Numbered from the stretch's first letter, positions 1 to 9,652 are shown. The stretch: 64,000 nt of DNA from JAMZMI01 sp039970095 (GCA_039970095.1 JBDVMP010000095.1:124001-188000); one strand, 5' to 3'. Notes: generated by a model from the sequence alone, not told the origin. Translations and numbers: made by a program.

Positions 1-310
1 TACGAATAAAGTTCTGATCCGTTTCTTTACTGTTGAAATCATGATTATTAAACCACCCCACCGTGTCCTCAGGTGTTTTAGATGCTCGGTTGTAGCTACT
101 TTCTTGCTTCAGTCGAAAGTTTTTCTGCGGAAACCTTGTCACAACATCGCGATCAACCATTTCATTGAGCAACGATCTGATGCTAACTTCCTCGGCTTTC
201 TTACTTTCAATGCATGAAGTGGAGAATAAAGGCACCCCTATCATGAAAATGGGAAAATGGGTGATCAATATAAGTTTGTGATACAATTGGTTAATTCTCA
301 TGTGTCTCAT
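1..310 (-). CDS. GH172/DUF2961-family protein, N-terminal part (runs off the window)
   Basis: The gene is cut by the left edge, so only about the first 100 codons are visible. The peptide starts with a hydrophobic stretch followed by a possible lipobox (FSTSC). A segment then carries RFPQKNFR, ESSYNRAS and GWFNNHDF, which resembles the start of DUF2961 proteins, where an SSYDR-like motif is followed by WFAN-D. DUF2961 includes GH172 (difructose anhydride and alpha-fructofuranosidase or arabinofuranosidase activities); the activity here is unknown. The ATG at 310 overlaps the sulfatase stop in an ATGA arrangement, which suggests translational coupling. A second in-frame ATG lies at 301. It is the last visible gene of the long left-hand operon. 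Confidence 0.62.
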   Translation of the reverse strand, partial: MRHMRINQLYHKLILITHFPIFMIGVPLFSTSCIESKKAEEVSIRSLLNEMVDRDVVTRFPQKNFRLKQESSYNRASKTPEDTVGWFNNHDFNSKETDQNFIR

Positions 311-1896
311 TTCTTACCGAGGTTATCTTTCAATTCGCTTAACCGAGCATCCATCATGGCCAATACCTCCGGATATTGGTTGTATAAATTTTGAGTTTGA
401 TTGGGGTCGGCTTCCAGGTCGTAGAGCTGAGCAGGAGGTGCGTCCGTTTTGATTTTTCCGTTTTCGATATCACTGTTTTTACTGCCCAGAAGTTCCGCAC
501 CAGCAGGACCACCCCAAGCGTGATGGTGTGGTTTGGAGCCTCCAAATCCACCACTACCCTGAGCTGGTATGTACATCCACTTTCCTTGTCGCAATCCAAG
601 TTTTTTTTCTCTTCTTGGTGCTAAAAGCAATTCATTGCGTAGGCTTTTTTCATCACTGAGGAACGTGGACAAAACATTGAGGCTGTTTTTATCCTTTAAT
701 GGCAGACTTTGCTGCTGCCCTGTAAGCGCAGCAAAAGTGGCCAGCATGTCCATGTTCGAAATGAGCTCGTCAGATACAGTTCCGGCAGGCACTTTGCCTG
801 GCCATTTGACAATAAAAGGAACTCTGTGGCCACCTTCCCAAACGCCAAATTTAAACCCTAACAAATCGCCATTGATCTTGTGTCCTTTTTCCACCGCAAT
901 GCGACCGCCAAGGTTAAGCATAGCGCCATTGTCACTAGTGAAAATGACCATGGTGTTTTCTGTGAGTCCGTTTGCTTCCAAAGACTTTACGATCTCTCCT
1001 ACCATCCAGTCGAGTTTATGGATGTAATCTCCATAAAGCCCCGCCTGGCTCGTTCCTTTGAATCGTGGTGCCGGAGTAAAAGGATGGTGAATATTGGTAG
1101 TAGCAAAATAGAGAAAGAAGGGATTGTCTTTGTTTTTTGAGATCCACTCGGTTGCTTTCTCAGTGAGATAAGTTCCCGTTTTTTCATCATTGTAGATTTG
1201 ATGCGCCTTAAGTGCTCCTGCAAAAAGGTTTGGGCTTTTGACTGAAGCTTCTTTTGCGAAAGTTGACGTAGGTGATGGTTCTAAATCACCCTCATACCCT
1301 CTCCCCAGATAAACAAGTGGATCATCGGACGCATGACCTACTACCGTTTTATTTTCCACATAGACATACGGACTGCCGCTATTGACAAAAGGAATCCCCC
1401 AGTAGTAGTCAAACCCAATTTCGTTTGGGCCTGGCCCAAGTGGTACCTGCCAGTCGTTTTCCTCCGTGCCAAAACCCAAATGCCATTTGCCTAAACACGC
1501 AGTAGCATACCCCTTCTTTTGAAACAGCTTGCCAACTGTGAGTGTGGTGGTGTCAATGATGAGTTTGTTGAGAGTCGGCAGAGGCCCCCAACTGTTAACT
1601 CTCATGGGATATTCACCGGTGAGCAAGGTATAGCGAGAAGGTGTACACACAGCAGAAACTGTATGTGCATCGGTGAATCTTCGACCCTGCTCTGCCAGTT
1701 TGTCTATGTTTGGTGTTTGGACTTTGGTGGCTCCCTGGCAGCTCAGGTCTCCATAGCCCAGATCATCGGCATATATGAGGATGACGTTGGGTGTTTGACT
1801 AACTTCTTTTGTACCAGAGCAACTAGCAGCCAAAATGCTAAAAACGAACACTGCAATCAAATGAAGTTGGTTAGTGTGACGTTTTTTATAGTTCAT
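307..1896 (-). CDS. S1-family sulfatase, Cys-type (CTPSR), lipoprotein
   Basis: This is a formylglycine-dependent sulfatase of the alkaline-phosphatase fold, cleaving sulfate esters from sugars. Visible marks are the metal-binding start YADDLGYGDLSC, the maturation motif CTPSR with Cys84, the GKWHLG motif and the late FTSDNGA metal site. The ATG at 1896 is chosen because it directly precedes a lipoprotein-like signal ending in ILAASC. A longer frame back to 2001 would overlap the neighbouring sulfatase by about 70 bp and delay the signal peptide. At about 530 residues it has normal length. The GPNEIGFDYYWG stretch resembles GPNEVGFD in the sulfatase at 43544-45073, so the two are probably close paralogues. 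The sulfate position attacked cannot be told. Confidence 0.93.
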   Translation of the reverse strand: MNYKKRHTNQLHLIAVFVFSILAASCSGTKEVSQTPNVILIYADDLGYGDLSCQGATKVQTPNIDKLAEQGRRFTDAHTVSAVCTPSRYTLLTGEYPMRVNSWGPLPTLNKLIIDTTTLTVGKLFQKKGYATACLGKWHLGFGTEENDWQVPLGPGPNEIGFDYYWGIPFVNSGSPYVYVENKTVVGHASDDPLVYLGRGYEGDLEPSPTSTFAKEASVKSPNLFAGALKAHQIYNDEKTGTYLTEKATEWISKNKDNPFFLYFATTNIHHPFTPAPRFKGTSQAGLYGDYIHKLDWMVGEIVKSLEANGLTENTMVIFTSDNGAMLNLGGRIAVEKGHKINGDLLGFKFGVWEGGHRVPFIVKWPGKVPAGTVSDELISNMDMLATFAALTGQQQSLPLKDKNSLNVLSTFLSDEKSLRNELLLAPRREKKLGLRQGKWMYIPAQGSGGFGGSKPHHHAWGGPAGAELLGSKNSDIENGKIKTDAPPAQLYDLEADPNQTQNLYNQYPEVLAMMDARLSELKDNLGKK

Positions 1897-1928
1897 ATTA
1901 TGGATTTTTAAGAAACAGTGATGTGTTT

Positions 1929-3515
1929 TTAGTTCAAAGAGACTTTCGGTAAAACCCGTGTTTTTCCAGTAAAATGGCCGTTTGCCAAATCTCCACCACA
2001 AGCTTCAATCAGCTTTGCTTTTAGCGCTATGAATTTGTCCCGGTGATCAGCTATGATATCGTTTTCCTCTTTGTAGTCCTTTGGTAGATAGTACAGTTGG
2101 AATAGGTCTGCCTGGGTAAAGTAGCGCAACTTCCATCCGTCGTTCGTTACCAAGGCAGGCCCCATAAACGACGCATAAACTGTAAACTCCCTACTTGGTG
2201 CCTCCGACTCTCCCATCAAGTGAGGCAGATAAGACCTACTGTGTTTATTATCCGGCAACTTCACATTAAACAGGTCAGCAAAAGTTGCCATCACATCATA
2301 GTTAGCCACCAATTGATTGATGGTTTTGCCTCCTTCAATTTTATCTTTCCAGTAATAAATTAATGGCACGCGCACTCCGCCTTCCCAGTTGCTGCGTTTG
2401 AGGCCAGCCATGCCATCATTTCCATCAAACACGTCTACTGCGGCTTCACTGTAATACTTGACATTGATATTGTCTAATTTCTGGCCTGATAGGTTCTCTT
2501 TGTTGGATTTGACCAATTTGCCTTCACTCGGGTAATACAGCTCATGGCCATTGTCTGAAGAAAACACAATGATGGTGTTGTCCATCAAATCCAATTCCTC
2601 TAGCCTATTGACGATGGCACCCACGTGCTCATCCAGCATTGTGACCATAGAAGCATAGGTCTTTTCTATTTCTGTAAGGTTTGGATTGTCAGCGTAATCT
2701 TCATGAATTTGAGGCACTGCAGATGGCCCGTGGGGCAACTGTGTAGGATGGTACAAAAAGAATTTTTCGTCCTGATGGTCTTCCAAAAATGTCAATATTT
2801 TGTCAAGAAAAAGGTTTTGCGAATACTGCTTTTTTCCAGTCATATCCCAGCGGTCTTGATAGCCGCCATTTTCATCATATTCTGCCGTTTTGCCACAATC
2901 TGCACGTGTATTTCCTACTAAGTCTATTTGCTTACCATTTTCGAATAAAAATGGTGGATAAAACCCATGACATCTGACATGATCATAGTACCCGAAATAG
3001 TAGTCCCAACCGTGTCTCTTGAGCTGATCGTGTGTGGTAGCAAAACCCCAATCTAACTTACCCACCTGGCCAGTGACATAGCCTGCTTGCTTGAATACCT
3101 CAGCCAAAAAAACTTCGTCTTCCGGAACGTCTCCATACTGTGTGTTCAATGCTTGCTGAACCATGCCATGATTTAAACTGTCATTGTGTGATATTTCTTT
3201 GTAAATACCTCCGTTAGAGATTTTCCATTTATCCGTTTGGCAATCGTGATATCCTGTGAGTAAACTTGCCCTGGCTGGAGCACAGTACATGCTTCCATAA
3301 GCATTTTCAAACCGAACTCCAGCTTTGGATAGTTTGTCAATGTTTGGTGTAGAAATTATCTGCTGTCCTTCGCTTGACAATAAGCCTCTCCCCAGGTCGT
3401 CAGCATAGATAAAAACAACATTTGGGAGGTTTTCAACCTTTGCACTTTCGGGACGCATGCAACTACCAAATGCGAGTATTTGAAGTGCAAACAAGATACA
3501 GTTCAGCTTTTTCAT
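1929..3515 (-). CDS. S1-family sulfatase, Cys-type with unusual CAPAR motif, lipoprotein
   Basis: This 528-residue S1 sulfatase has an N-terminal lipoprotein signal (LAFGSC). The metal-binding start is YADDLGRGLLSS. The maturation motif reads C-A-P-A-R (Cys78), still a legal CxPxR site for formylglycine formation. Where most S1 enzymes have GKWHLG this one has GKLDWGF, so the usual active-site His after Lys-Trp is absent or displaced, as happens in some S1 subfamilies. FSSDNGHE provides the late metal site. It lies 4 bp downstream of the GH117-like gene and 32 bp upstream of the next sulfatase. Together they look like a desulfate-and-cleave unit, which is an inference from order only. Confidence 0.92.
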   Translation of the reverse strand: MKKLNCILFALQILAFGSCMRPESAKVENLPNVVFIYADDLGRGLLSSEGQQIISTPNIDKLSKAGVRFENAYGSMYCAPARASLLTGYHDCQTDKWKISNGGIYKEISHNDSLNHGMVQQALNTQYGDVPEDEVFLAEVFKQAGYVTGQVGKLDWGFATTHDQLKRHGWDYYFGYYDHVRCHGFYPPFLFENGKQIDLVGNTRADCGKTAEYDENGGYQDRWDMTGKKQYSQNLFLDKILTFLEDHQDEKFFLYHPTQLPHGPSAVPQIHEDYADNPNLTEIEKTYASMVTMLDEHVGAIVNRLEELDLMDNTIIVFSSDNGHELYYPSEGKLVKSNKENLSGQKLDNINVKYYSEAAVDVFDGNDGMAGLKRSNWEGGVRVPLIYYWKDKIEGGKTINQLVANYDVMATFADLFNVKLPDNKHSRSYLPHLMGESEAPSREFTVYASFMGPALVTNDGWKLRYFTQADLFQLYYLPKDYKEENDIIADHRDKFIALKAKLIEACGGDLANGHFTGKTRVLPKVSLN

Positions 3516-3519
3516 CTGC

Positions 3520-4536
3520 TTAATTTTTGAGCATTTCGAATCTCATGAGGTAGGCATAGCCCTTGCCCTGTGTCATAGATATCCCCCAGCCGGGTGTATC
3601 TACATCCGGATTACCGGCCTGCAGGTGCGGGCGGTATAAGCCTGGCGCCATCGGGATGTTTTTCAGACTATCATATTGCATAGCAAAGCTCAAACCATCT
3701 TCAGCATGGTTGATGGAATGACTCAGAGATGCCAAACAGGAAACACCCTCTCCTTCTTTCCAAATAAGCACTTCGTGTCCTCTATCCAGAAGTGAGCCAT
3801 ATTTGACAAATGGTCCCTCTGGGGAATCGGCCATAGCCACACCCATTTCAGTGAGCTTTGGTCCTTTTTTGCCATGCTCAATACATCTGCCTTTGTAGTA
3901 AAGCCAAATTTTCCCATCTCGCACCAACATACTTGCATCATCTACTCGGTAGCTGTCAAAATCTGATACCACTTGACTGTGGCCAATCACAGGGTTGTTT
4001 GGCAAGCGAACAAATGGGCCATCTGGGCTATCAGCGACTGCAACCCCAATGGCGGTAAAGTCATTTGTGCTGTTACCTTCAAATTTCCCATCAGGCGTTC
4101 CTGGTGTGGGTTTTACTGCGGTATAATACATATAATATTTGCCGCCATAAGCCAGAATATTGGGTGTGAATACAGAATGACTGTCAAACGTCCCTTTCTT
4201 GCCCAGGCCTAAGGCCATGCCCTGCTCTTGCCAGGTATAACCTTCATCCTCAGAAGTAGCATACCAAATCGTACCCCAGTAACCCGACCGGACGGGGCTG
4301 TCCATACGGGTGTAATACACATAGTATTTACCTCCTACCTTGATGACATCACTGGGATCACGACGGTTATAAACAGAATCTTTTCCGATTCCCTCCACTT
4401 CCTGATAGGTAAAACTTGCTGTCTGTTTTTGTTCGAGTTTGGAGCTGGATTCTTCCTTATTACCTTTTGGACTGCAGGCCGAAAACATGAAAGAAGTGAC
4501 AGTGATAACGTATATTATTTTTTTAAATCGTTGCAT
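3520..4536 (-). CDS. GH117-like five-bladed beta-propeller glycosidase, lipoprotein
   Basis: The protein resembles GH117, the alpha-1,3-(3,6-anhydro)-L-galactosidases that act on agar oligosaccharides. Family-like blocks, recognised from memory, are RDPSDVIKVGGKYYVYYT (about residues 59-76), IWYATSEDEG, FDSHSVFTPNIL (about 117-128), the repeated VAVADSPDGPF/VAMADSPEGPF and RGHEVLIW. The His and Glu of GHE (about 254-255) sit where GH117 has its catalytic acid and a metal ligand. The ATG at 4536 gives a lipoprotein signal (MFSAC); an upstream TTG at 4569 overlapping the GH95 stop is less likely. GH117-like proteins outside the characterised clades may act on other L-sugars, so an anhydro-galactose substrate is not proven. 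It lies between GH95 and a sulfatase. Confidence 0.66.
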   Translation of the reverse strand: MQRFKKIIYVITVTSFMFSACSPKGNKEESSSKLEQKQTASFTYQEVEGIGKDSVYNRRDPSDVIKVGGKYYVYYTRMDSPVRSGYWGTIWYATSEDEGYTWQEQGMALGLGKKGTFDSHSVFTPNILAYGGKYYMYYTAVKPTPGTPDGKFEGNSTNDFTAIGVAVADSPDGPFVRLPNNPVIGHSQVVSDFDSYRVDDASMLVRDGKIWLYYKGRCIEHGKKGPKLTEMGVAMADSPEGPFVKYGSLLDRGHEVLIWKEGEGVSCLASLSHSINHAEDGLSFAMQYDSLKNIPMAPGLYRPHLQAGNPDVDTPGWGISMTQGKGYAYLMRFEMLKN

Positions 4537-4565
4537 TGTGAATAATATTTTGGTGCGAGGGTCTT

Positions 4566-6893
4566 TCAAATTTTTCCCTGGAGATTATTGAATATCAAGC
4601 TCTCACCTTGTGGTATTTCATATTCCTGATAAAGGCTACCATACCGGAGCTTGGCTGGGTTACCCAAAAGTGATTTTATTTTCAGTTGTTCCAGTTTTCC
4701 TTCCGTCCAGGTGATGTCAACTTCAAAGCCTCCACGTGCTACTATGCCTTTGATACTGCCCGATGGCCATGCCTGAGGAAGTGCGGGTAAGACCAGAATC
4801 TCGCCATCCTGGCTTTGCATGAGCATCTCAGTGATACCTGAAACCACGCCAAAATTTCCATCAATCTGGAATGGAGGGTGAAGGTCCAGCAAGTTTGGCA
4901 AGGTGGACTTTCGCTGAAGCGCCAGTATGTTTTCATGGGCTTTTTCGGCATCCTGAAGTCTTGCAAAGAAGTTGATGATCCAAGCTCTACTCCAGCCCGT
5001 GTGTCCCCCGCCATGAGCTAGTCTATAATCAATGGTTTTCTGTGCGGATTGAAACAATTCGGGCGTTTTTACTTTAGAAATCTGATTGGACGGATGCAAG
5101 CCATACAAATGTGAAATATGGCGATGGCCCGGCATGGGTTCTTCAAACTCCTCTACCCACTCCATCAGTCGGCCGTCACTGCCGATCTCCAATGGAGGCA
5201 TTTGATCCATTTTCATTTGTAATGCATCGGAGAAAGATTGGTCTATGCCCAAAATATCTGCTGCTTTGATGCAGTTGCTGAAAAGCTCGAAGATGATTTC
5301 TCTGTCCATGGTTGGCCCCATGTTGATCGTGGCTTTTTTTCCATCGGCGGTATTGAAGTTGTTTTCAGGGGAAACAGATGGCCCGGAAACCAAAAGGCCG
5401 GTTTCAGGGTGTGGCACCATAAAGTCTATCATGAATAGAGCAGCTTCTTTCATGATTGGGTAGGCATGGTTTCTCAGGTATTCTTCATCTTCTGTGTATT
5501 CATAGTGGGTAAACAAATGCTGACAACTCCATGCAGCTCCCATAGGCCACATACCATACCTGGCTTTGCCAAAAGGGGCAGTCGCATGCCAGACGTCACT
5601 GGTATGATGAGCCACAAACCCGCGAGCTCCATAAATTTCACGGGCAGTGATTCGCCCCATTTCCCGTAAGTTTCCGATAAACTCCAAAAATGGCTCATGA
5701 AGTTCGGCAAGGTTGGTCATCTCGGCCATCCAGTAATTCATCTGAATGTTGATATTGAGGTGATAGTCGGAGTTCCATGGTGGCTTAAACCCATTTGCCC
5801 AAATGCCCTGAAGGTTAGCTGGTAAAGTACCCGGACGTGAACTACTGATCAATAAATACCTACCATACTGATATTGCAAATGTGTGAGATAGTTATCCAC
5901 TTTACCGACTTTCACACTATCTAATCGCCGGTTGGTGGGCAGGTTTACCCCTACACTATCGGATAAATCCAAACTCACGCGGCTGAAGAGTGTCTGGTAA
6001 TCTTCTATGTGTCGTTTTAACAAGTTGGTATATGTGTTTTCACGAGCCTGAGACAGATACAGGTCGGTGAGCACTCCAGGGTCATCACCTCTGTAATCAC
6101 TGGCTGCTACTATTCGGAGTACTACTTCATCAGCTCCTTCTATCACTAATACTCCGTCCTCTATGGTTGATTTACCTCCTTTTAATTCAAAGTCAATGAT
6201 CGCTTTGAATTTCACTCCATTTCCGTTGGACACATGTTCTGAAAACTGTATGCTGTTTTCAACCACCTCAATTTTCGTGTTTTCTGTTCGGTTTATTGAT
6301 GCGTTGAAGTTGACTTTTCCCGGCTGATCAGCACCGTATTTGATCACCATTACTTTGTCAGGATAGCTGGAAAAGCTCTCTTGTGTATATGTTACACCTT
6401 CATGCTGAAACTGGGCTGTAGCCACAGATTTCCTTAGATCTAAAGCCCTTTTATAATTTTGGACGGATGTCAAACCCGGCCGTGATATAAGTAGGTTGCC
6501 CAGCATCTGATAGCTGTGTGTTCCTGATGGGAGTCTTTCGTTCAGCACCTTAGTTTGAACCAACTCTTCGGCCTGCACATACTTGCCATCAAAAAGCAAC
6601 TGTCTGATGGAGTCCATGTACAAATGTGCTCCGGGCATGTCGCGATCGTAATGTTTTTGTCCTGACCAAATGGTTTCCTCATTCATGCAAATGATTTCTT
6701 TGGCGGGACTTCCGTAAAACATGGCGCCCAAACTACCATTACCGACTGGAATTCCTTCATTCCACTTATCAGTCGGAGCATCAAACCAAATGGAAAGTGG
6801 GGGCTCAGGCGTAGTTTTTTCGGCCTGTTCACATGAGACCAGAGTTATAAAAATGAGCAGTAATGATCTCAAAATTGTTTTTATGCTATTCAT
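4566..6893 (-). CDS. GH95 alpha-L-fucosidase / alpha-L-galactosidase, lipoprotein
   Basis: This is a full-length (775 aa) GH95 inverting exo-glycosidase. It has a lipoprotein signal (ITLVSC), an N-terminal beta domain opening with IWFDAPTDKWNEGIPVGNG, and an (alpha/alpha)6 barrel. Catalytic-region motifs are clear: YHLNINIQMNYW (Asn380, Asn382), GPSVSPE (Glu510, candidate acid), GGGHTGWSRAW, and HPPFQIDGNFG (Asp678). By analogy with the Bifidobacterium AfcA enzyme these residues hold and protonate the scissile bond. GH95 members release alpha-1,2-L-fucose or alpha-L-galactose; the sequence alone does not decide. It precedes the GH117-like gene by 29 bp. The 128 bp upstream, towards the propeller gene, hold nothing recognisable. 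Confidence 0.95.
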   Translation of the reverse strand: MNSIKTILRSLLLIFITLVSCEQAEKTTPEPPLSIWFDAPTDKWNEGIPVGNGSLGAMFYGSPAKEIICMNEETIWSGQKHYDRDMPGAHLYMDSIRQLLFDGKYVQAEELVQTKVLNERLPSGTHSYQMLGNLLISRPGLTSVQNYKRALDLRKSVATAQFQHEGVTYTQESFSSYPDKVMVIKYGADQPGKVNFNASINRTENTKIEVVENSIQFSEHVSNGNGVKFKAIIDFELKGGKSTIEDGVLVIEGADEVVLRIVAASDYRGDDPGVLTDLYLSQARENTYTNLLKRHIEDYQTLFSRVSLDLSDSVGVNLPTNRRLDSVKVGKVDNYLTHLQYQYGRYLLISSSRPGTLPANLQGIWANGFKPPWNSDYHLNINIQMNYWMAEMTNLAELHEPFLEFIGNLREMGRITAREIYGARGFVAHHTSDVWHATAPFGKARYGMWPMGAAWSCQHLFTHYEYTEDEEYLRNHAYPIMKEAALFMIDFMVPHPETGLLVSGPSVSPENNFNTADGKKATINMGPTMDREIIFELFSNCIKAADILGIDQSFSDALQMKMDQMPPLEIGSDGRLMEWVEEFEEPMPGHRHISHLYGLHPSNQISKVKTPELFQSAQKTIDYRLAHGGGHTGWSRAWIINFFARLQDAEKAHENILALQRKSTLPNLLDLHPPFQIDGNFGVVSGITEMLMQSQDGEILVLPALPQAWPSGSIKGIVARGGFEVDITWTEGKLEQLKIKSLLGNPAKLRYGSLYQEYEIPQGESLIFNNLQGKI

Positions 6894-7021
6894 TGCATCA
6901 TTTGTTTTATTTAACGCTGATCGTATTTATCACTTTAGAAGGAGTAGTCATTTGTGGTAACAGTCCTAAAAGTCAGTTTTTTTGAGTTGACATATTCAAT
7001 CCGATAGTTTTCTTCAATATT

Positions 7022-8080
7022 CTATTCTTTTGGATGCCTAATGCGCACAACACATGAGCAACTGGTGTTTCGTCCTGCAAAGTTTACACCTGATGCCAAA
7101 TACAGATACTGTGGCTTGCTATTGATCATTAATAGCTGCGGGCGTTCAAACTTTTTCCCTCTCAAAACCTTCACTCCTTGCATGGATTCCTTCCCGACAT
7201 ACTCCTTTATTCTTTCGAAACCGAGTAATGGCTTATTGAAACTTATGCCATCGGTAGATTTCCAGAGGTATCCTTCTCCTGCTTTATTGTGGGTTGTAAG
7301 CAGACAGATTTTTCCATTTTCAAAAAAGGCATATCCGTCTTCAATCTCTGAATCGTTGCTGGTAAGTGGGGTTTTATGAAAGACATAAGGTCCTTGCAGG
7401 TTATCGGCAATAGCCACTCCCATGCGTCTGACATCACCCTGTTTCATTGATTTATAATAAAGGAAAAAGCGGCCATCGGGGTGGGCTAAAAGTGCAGGGT
7501 TATTCACCCCAACAACGGAACCACTACTCCAGACCGTAGTATCTTTTGGTGGTGAAAGGATCAAGCCATCTTCACCAACCTTCGTCCAGGGGCCTTCCGG
7601 ACTATCTGCTATCATCATCCCAATTCCTTGACTGGCAACCTTTTCTTTTTGAGAACCTCCCCCATTGGCGATGTAGAGCAATACGTATTGATTACCTACT
7701 TTTTGAACATGTGGGTTATGTGGAGATTTTCTGTCCCATGTATTCGTTTCAGTGCCCGTGAGTACGACTTCTTTAAAAAGAAAGGGACCTTCGGGGCTGT
7801 CACTCACATAACGCGCAATTTCACTGTGTGTGATCCACGCTTTGAACCCCGCATCAACTGGCCAACGCGAAACGAACAGATGTGTTTTTCCACTGGGGCC
7901 TATTACGGGTGAAGAGCCCCAAACATGATATCCAGGTTCTTCTACAGCTACTCCGATATATTCAAGTCGGTCAGCCCAAGAGCGGTTTTCATTTGTGGGC
8001 AATGCCTGAGCTAGAGAAAACAATGGCAACACAAGCAGCATGTTCAAGAGGACTGCATTGAAGATTTTGTTATTGATCAT
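7022..8080 (-). CDS. Secreted beta-propeller glycosidase-like protein (HVWGSSP family, GH43-like)
   Basis: This 352-residue protein has a Sec signal peptide (LPLFSLAQA) and a repeat pattern typical of five-bladed propeller glycosidases of the GH43/GH32/GH117 type. The blocks are YHVWGSSPVI, HSEIARYVSDSPEGPF, SPHNPHVQ, NNPALLAHPDG, FFLYYKSM, GVAIADNLQGPY and IEDGYAFF. It shares HVWGSSP, SPHNP, an SNP/NNP motif and an ED-YAF block with the protein at 57542-58588, and more weakly with that at 58710-59858. I know no characterised member and cannot name the catalytic acids. It lies between a sulfatase and GH95, so an exo-acting role on desulfated ends is plausible but inferred. Confidence 0.6.
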   Translation of the reverse strand: MINNKIFNAVLLNMLLVLPLFSLAQALPTNENRSWADRLEYIGVAVEEPGYHVWGSSPVIGPSGKTHLFVSRWPVDAGFKAWITHSEIARYVSDSPEGPFLFKEVVLTGTETNTWDRKSPHNPHVQKVGNQYVLLYIANGGGSQKEKVASQGIGMMIADSPEGPWTKVGEDGLILSPPKDTTVWSSGSVVGVNNPALLAHPDGRFFLYYKSMKQGDVRRMGVAIADNLQGPYVFHKTPLTSNDSEIEDGYAFFENGKICLLTTHNKAGEGYLWKSTDGISFNKPLLGFERIKEYVGKESMQGVKVLRGKKFERPQLLMINSKPQYLYLASGVNFAGRNTSCSCVVRIRHPKE

Positions 8081-8104
8081 ATTTTCTGAATACTCTTTTT
8101 CATT

Positions 8105-9610
8105 TCAAAACTCTAAAACCGATACAGGTGGCAAAGGCACCTGGTTTTTCTTTCTCCAGTCGGTCAGTTCATTTACTAAACTCTGAGCCACTATCTTATT
8201 TTCATCTGCCAAATTTTCTCGTTCTCCCAGGTCTTCTTCCAGATTGTACAACTCGATTTTTCCGTCATTTAAGAACTGAATAAGTTTCCATTTTCCTTTT
8301 CGGATAATCGAACAGGGTGGGTTTCTGTACTGGCTGGCTATATGCCAAAAAAGAGATCGATCGTCAAATGCCTCCTGTTGATAAATCGGCATCAGGCTAT
8401 GACCATCCAAAATTCCTTGATAATTATCGATACCTGCTACATCCAGGAATGTGGGAAAGTAATCTAGCCCTGAAATCGGAATATTAGTGTTGCCAGGATT
8501 GATCTTGCCTTTCCAATAAGCAAAAGCTGGCACCCTCAAACCTCCCTCGTAAACAGTTCCTTTTACTCCTCTTAAGCGATTGTTCGTACTTTGCAATCCG
8601 TTGAAACCATTGTCAGAGGTAAATATGATCAGTGTGTTTTCAAGCAATGCGTTTTCACCCAAATAAGCGAGTAAGCGTCCCACGTTTTCATCCAAAGATT
8701 GGATCATGGTAGCATATCCGGCTATTTCTTCAAGTCTTTTTGTTCCTTGCCCAGTTAATGAATCCGGCTGTTTGGTCACAAATTTTTTCCACCAAACAGA
8801 GTCTCTCACCACAGTAGGTCGATGTGGTGCATAGTAGTGAAGGTTGACAAAAAAAGGATTTTCCTGATTTCGGTCTATGAAATTGATGGCCTCTTCTGTG
8901 AGCCGGTCTGTGAGCCATTCATCAGTTGGTTTACCCTTGATAAATGGGTTCTTGAATGGTGCTTTGTAACCGCCACTTTCTGATTTATATCCTTCGTCAT
9001 AACCACGCGCCGGGTCGCCCCACCAGGTACCACCAACGTTTTCGTGAAATCCTCTGCCCGTAGGATAGTAAGACTCAATAGGCTCAGTTTGATGAGAAGC
9101 CAACCAGCTAAGATCTCCATTTCTCGGTTGAGACAATGGTTCATCATAGGGATAAAGCTTGTCCTCTTCTTCCAAAGGCGCTGGCCCAACGATATGCCAT
9201 TTGCCCAGGTGGATCAGTTGATACCCGGCAGCTCTTAATGGTTCTGCATAAAGGGTATGTGATTTATCTACTGTCCATCGAGAGTACAGGTTTTTATCTG
9301 GCGCATGTTTCTTTTCCAACACCGGAACAGTGTACACCTGAGTTCGGAAAGACTGCTTTCCCGTGAGCAAAGCCGCACGGGAAGGTGAACATGTTGGGTA
9401 CATGTAGGCCTGATTGAAAACCAGACTTTTGCTAGCCAGAGCATCCAGGTTTGGAGTCTCAAACCACTGACTGCCCATAAAACCCACGTCCTGCCAACCC
9501 AGGTCATCGGCCATGATAAAAATGATGTTTGGTTGCTCCGTAGTGGCCATTGAACATTCTGTACTCAGCAATGCCAGAAATAAAATCAGTAGTTTATCTC
9601 GAAATATCAT
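8105..9610 (-). CDS. S1-family sulfatase, Cys-type (CSPSR), exported
   Basis: The mature part opens with PNIIFIMADDLGWQD. CSPSR (Cys74) is the formylglycine site, GKWHIVG supplies the Lys-Trp-His block, and FTSDNGF the late metal ligands. The ATG at 9610 is preferred over an upstream TTG at 9637 because it starts directly on the hydrophobic signal. The signal ends around STECSMA, so cleavage by signal peptidase I is as likely as lipidation, since Glu just before Cys is unusual in a lipobox. The gene sits between GH29 (42 bp upstream) and the propeller protein (24 bp downstream). The C-terminal substrate-facing domain is complete. Regioselectivity is unknown. Confidence 0.92.
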   Translation of the reverse strand: MIFRDKLLILFLALLSTECSMATTEQPNIIFIMADDLGWQDVGFMGSQWFETPNLDALASKSLVFNQAYMYPTCSPSRAALLTGKQSFRTQVYTVPVLEKKHAPDKNLYSRWTVDKSHTLYAEPLRAAGYQLIHLGKWHIVGPAPLEEEDKLYPYDEPLSQPRNGDLSWLASHQTEPIESYYPTGRGFHENVGGTWWGDPARGYDEGYKSESGGYKAPFKNPFIKGKPTDEWLTDRLTEEAINFIDRNQENPFFVNLHYYAPHRPTVVRDSVWWKKFVTKQPDSLTGQGTKRLEEIAGYATMIQSLDENVGRLLAYLGENALLENTLIIFTSDNGFNGLQSTNNRLRGVKGTVYEGGLRVPAFAYWKGKINPGNTNIPISGLDYFPTFLDVAGIDNYQGILDGHSLMPIYQQEAFDDRSLFWHIASQYRNPPCSIIRKGKWKLIQFLNDGKIELYNLEEDLGERENLADENKIVAQSLVNELTDWRKKNQVPLPPVSVLEF

Positions 9611-9652
9611 TTCAAAATTTTTATTGTGATCAACCAACCCAACTGTCGATAG

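Noticed and set aside
569..1027. Plus-strand frame opposite the first sulfatase, and similar long antisense frames throughout
   Set aside because: These are mirror frames of well-supported genes with no protein-like features of their own.
1899..2001. Longer N-terminus for the first sulfatase
   Set aside because: It would overlap the neighbouring gene by about 70 bp and place a non-signal leader before the lipoprotein signal.
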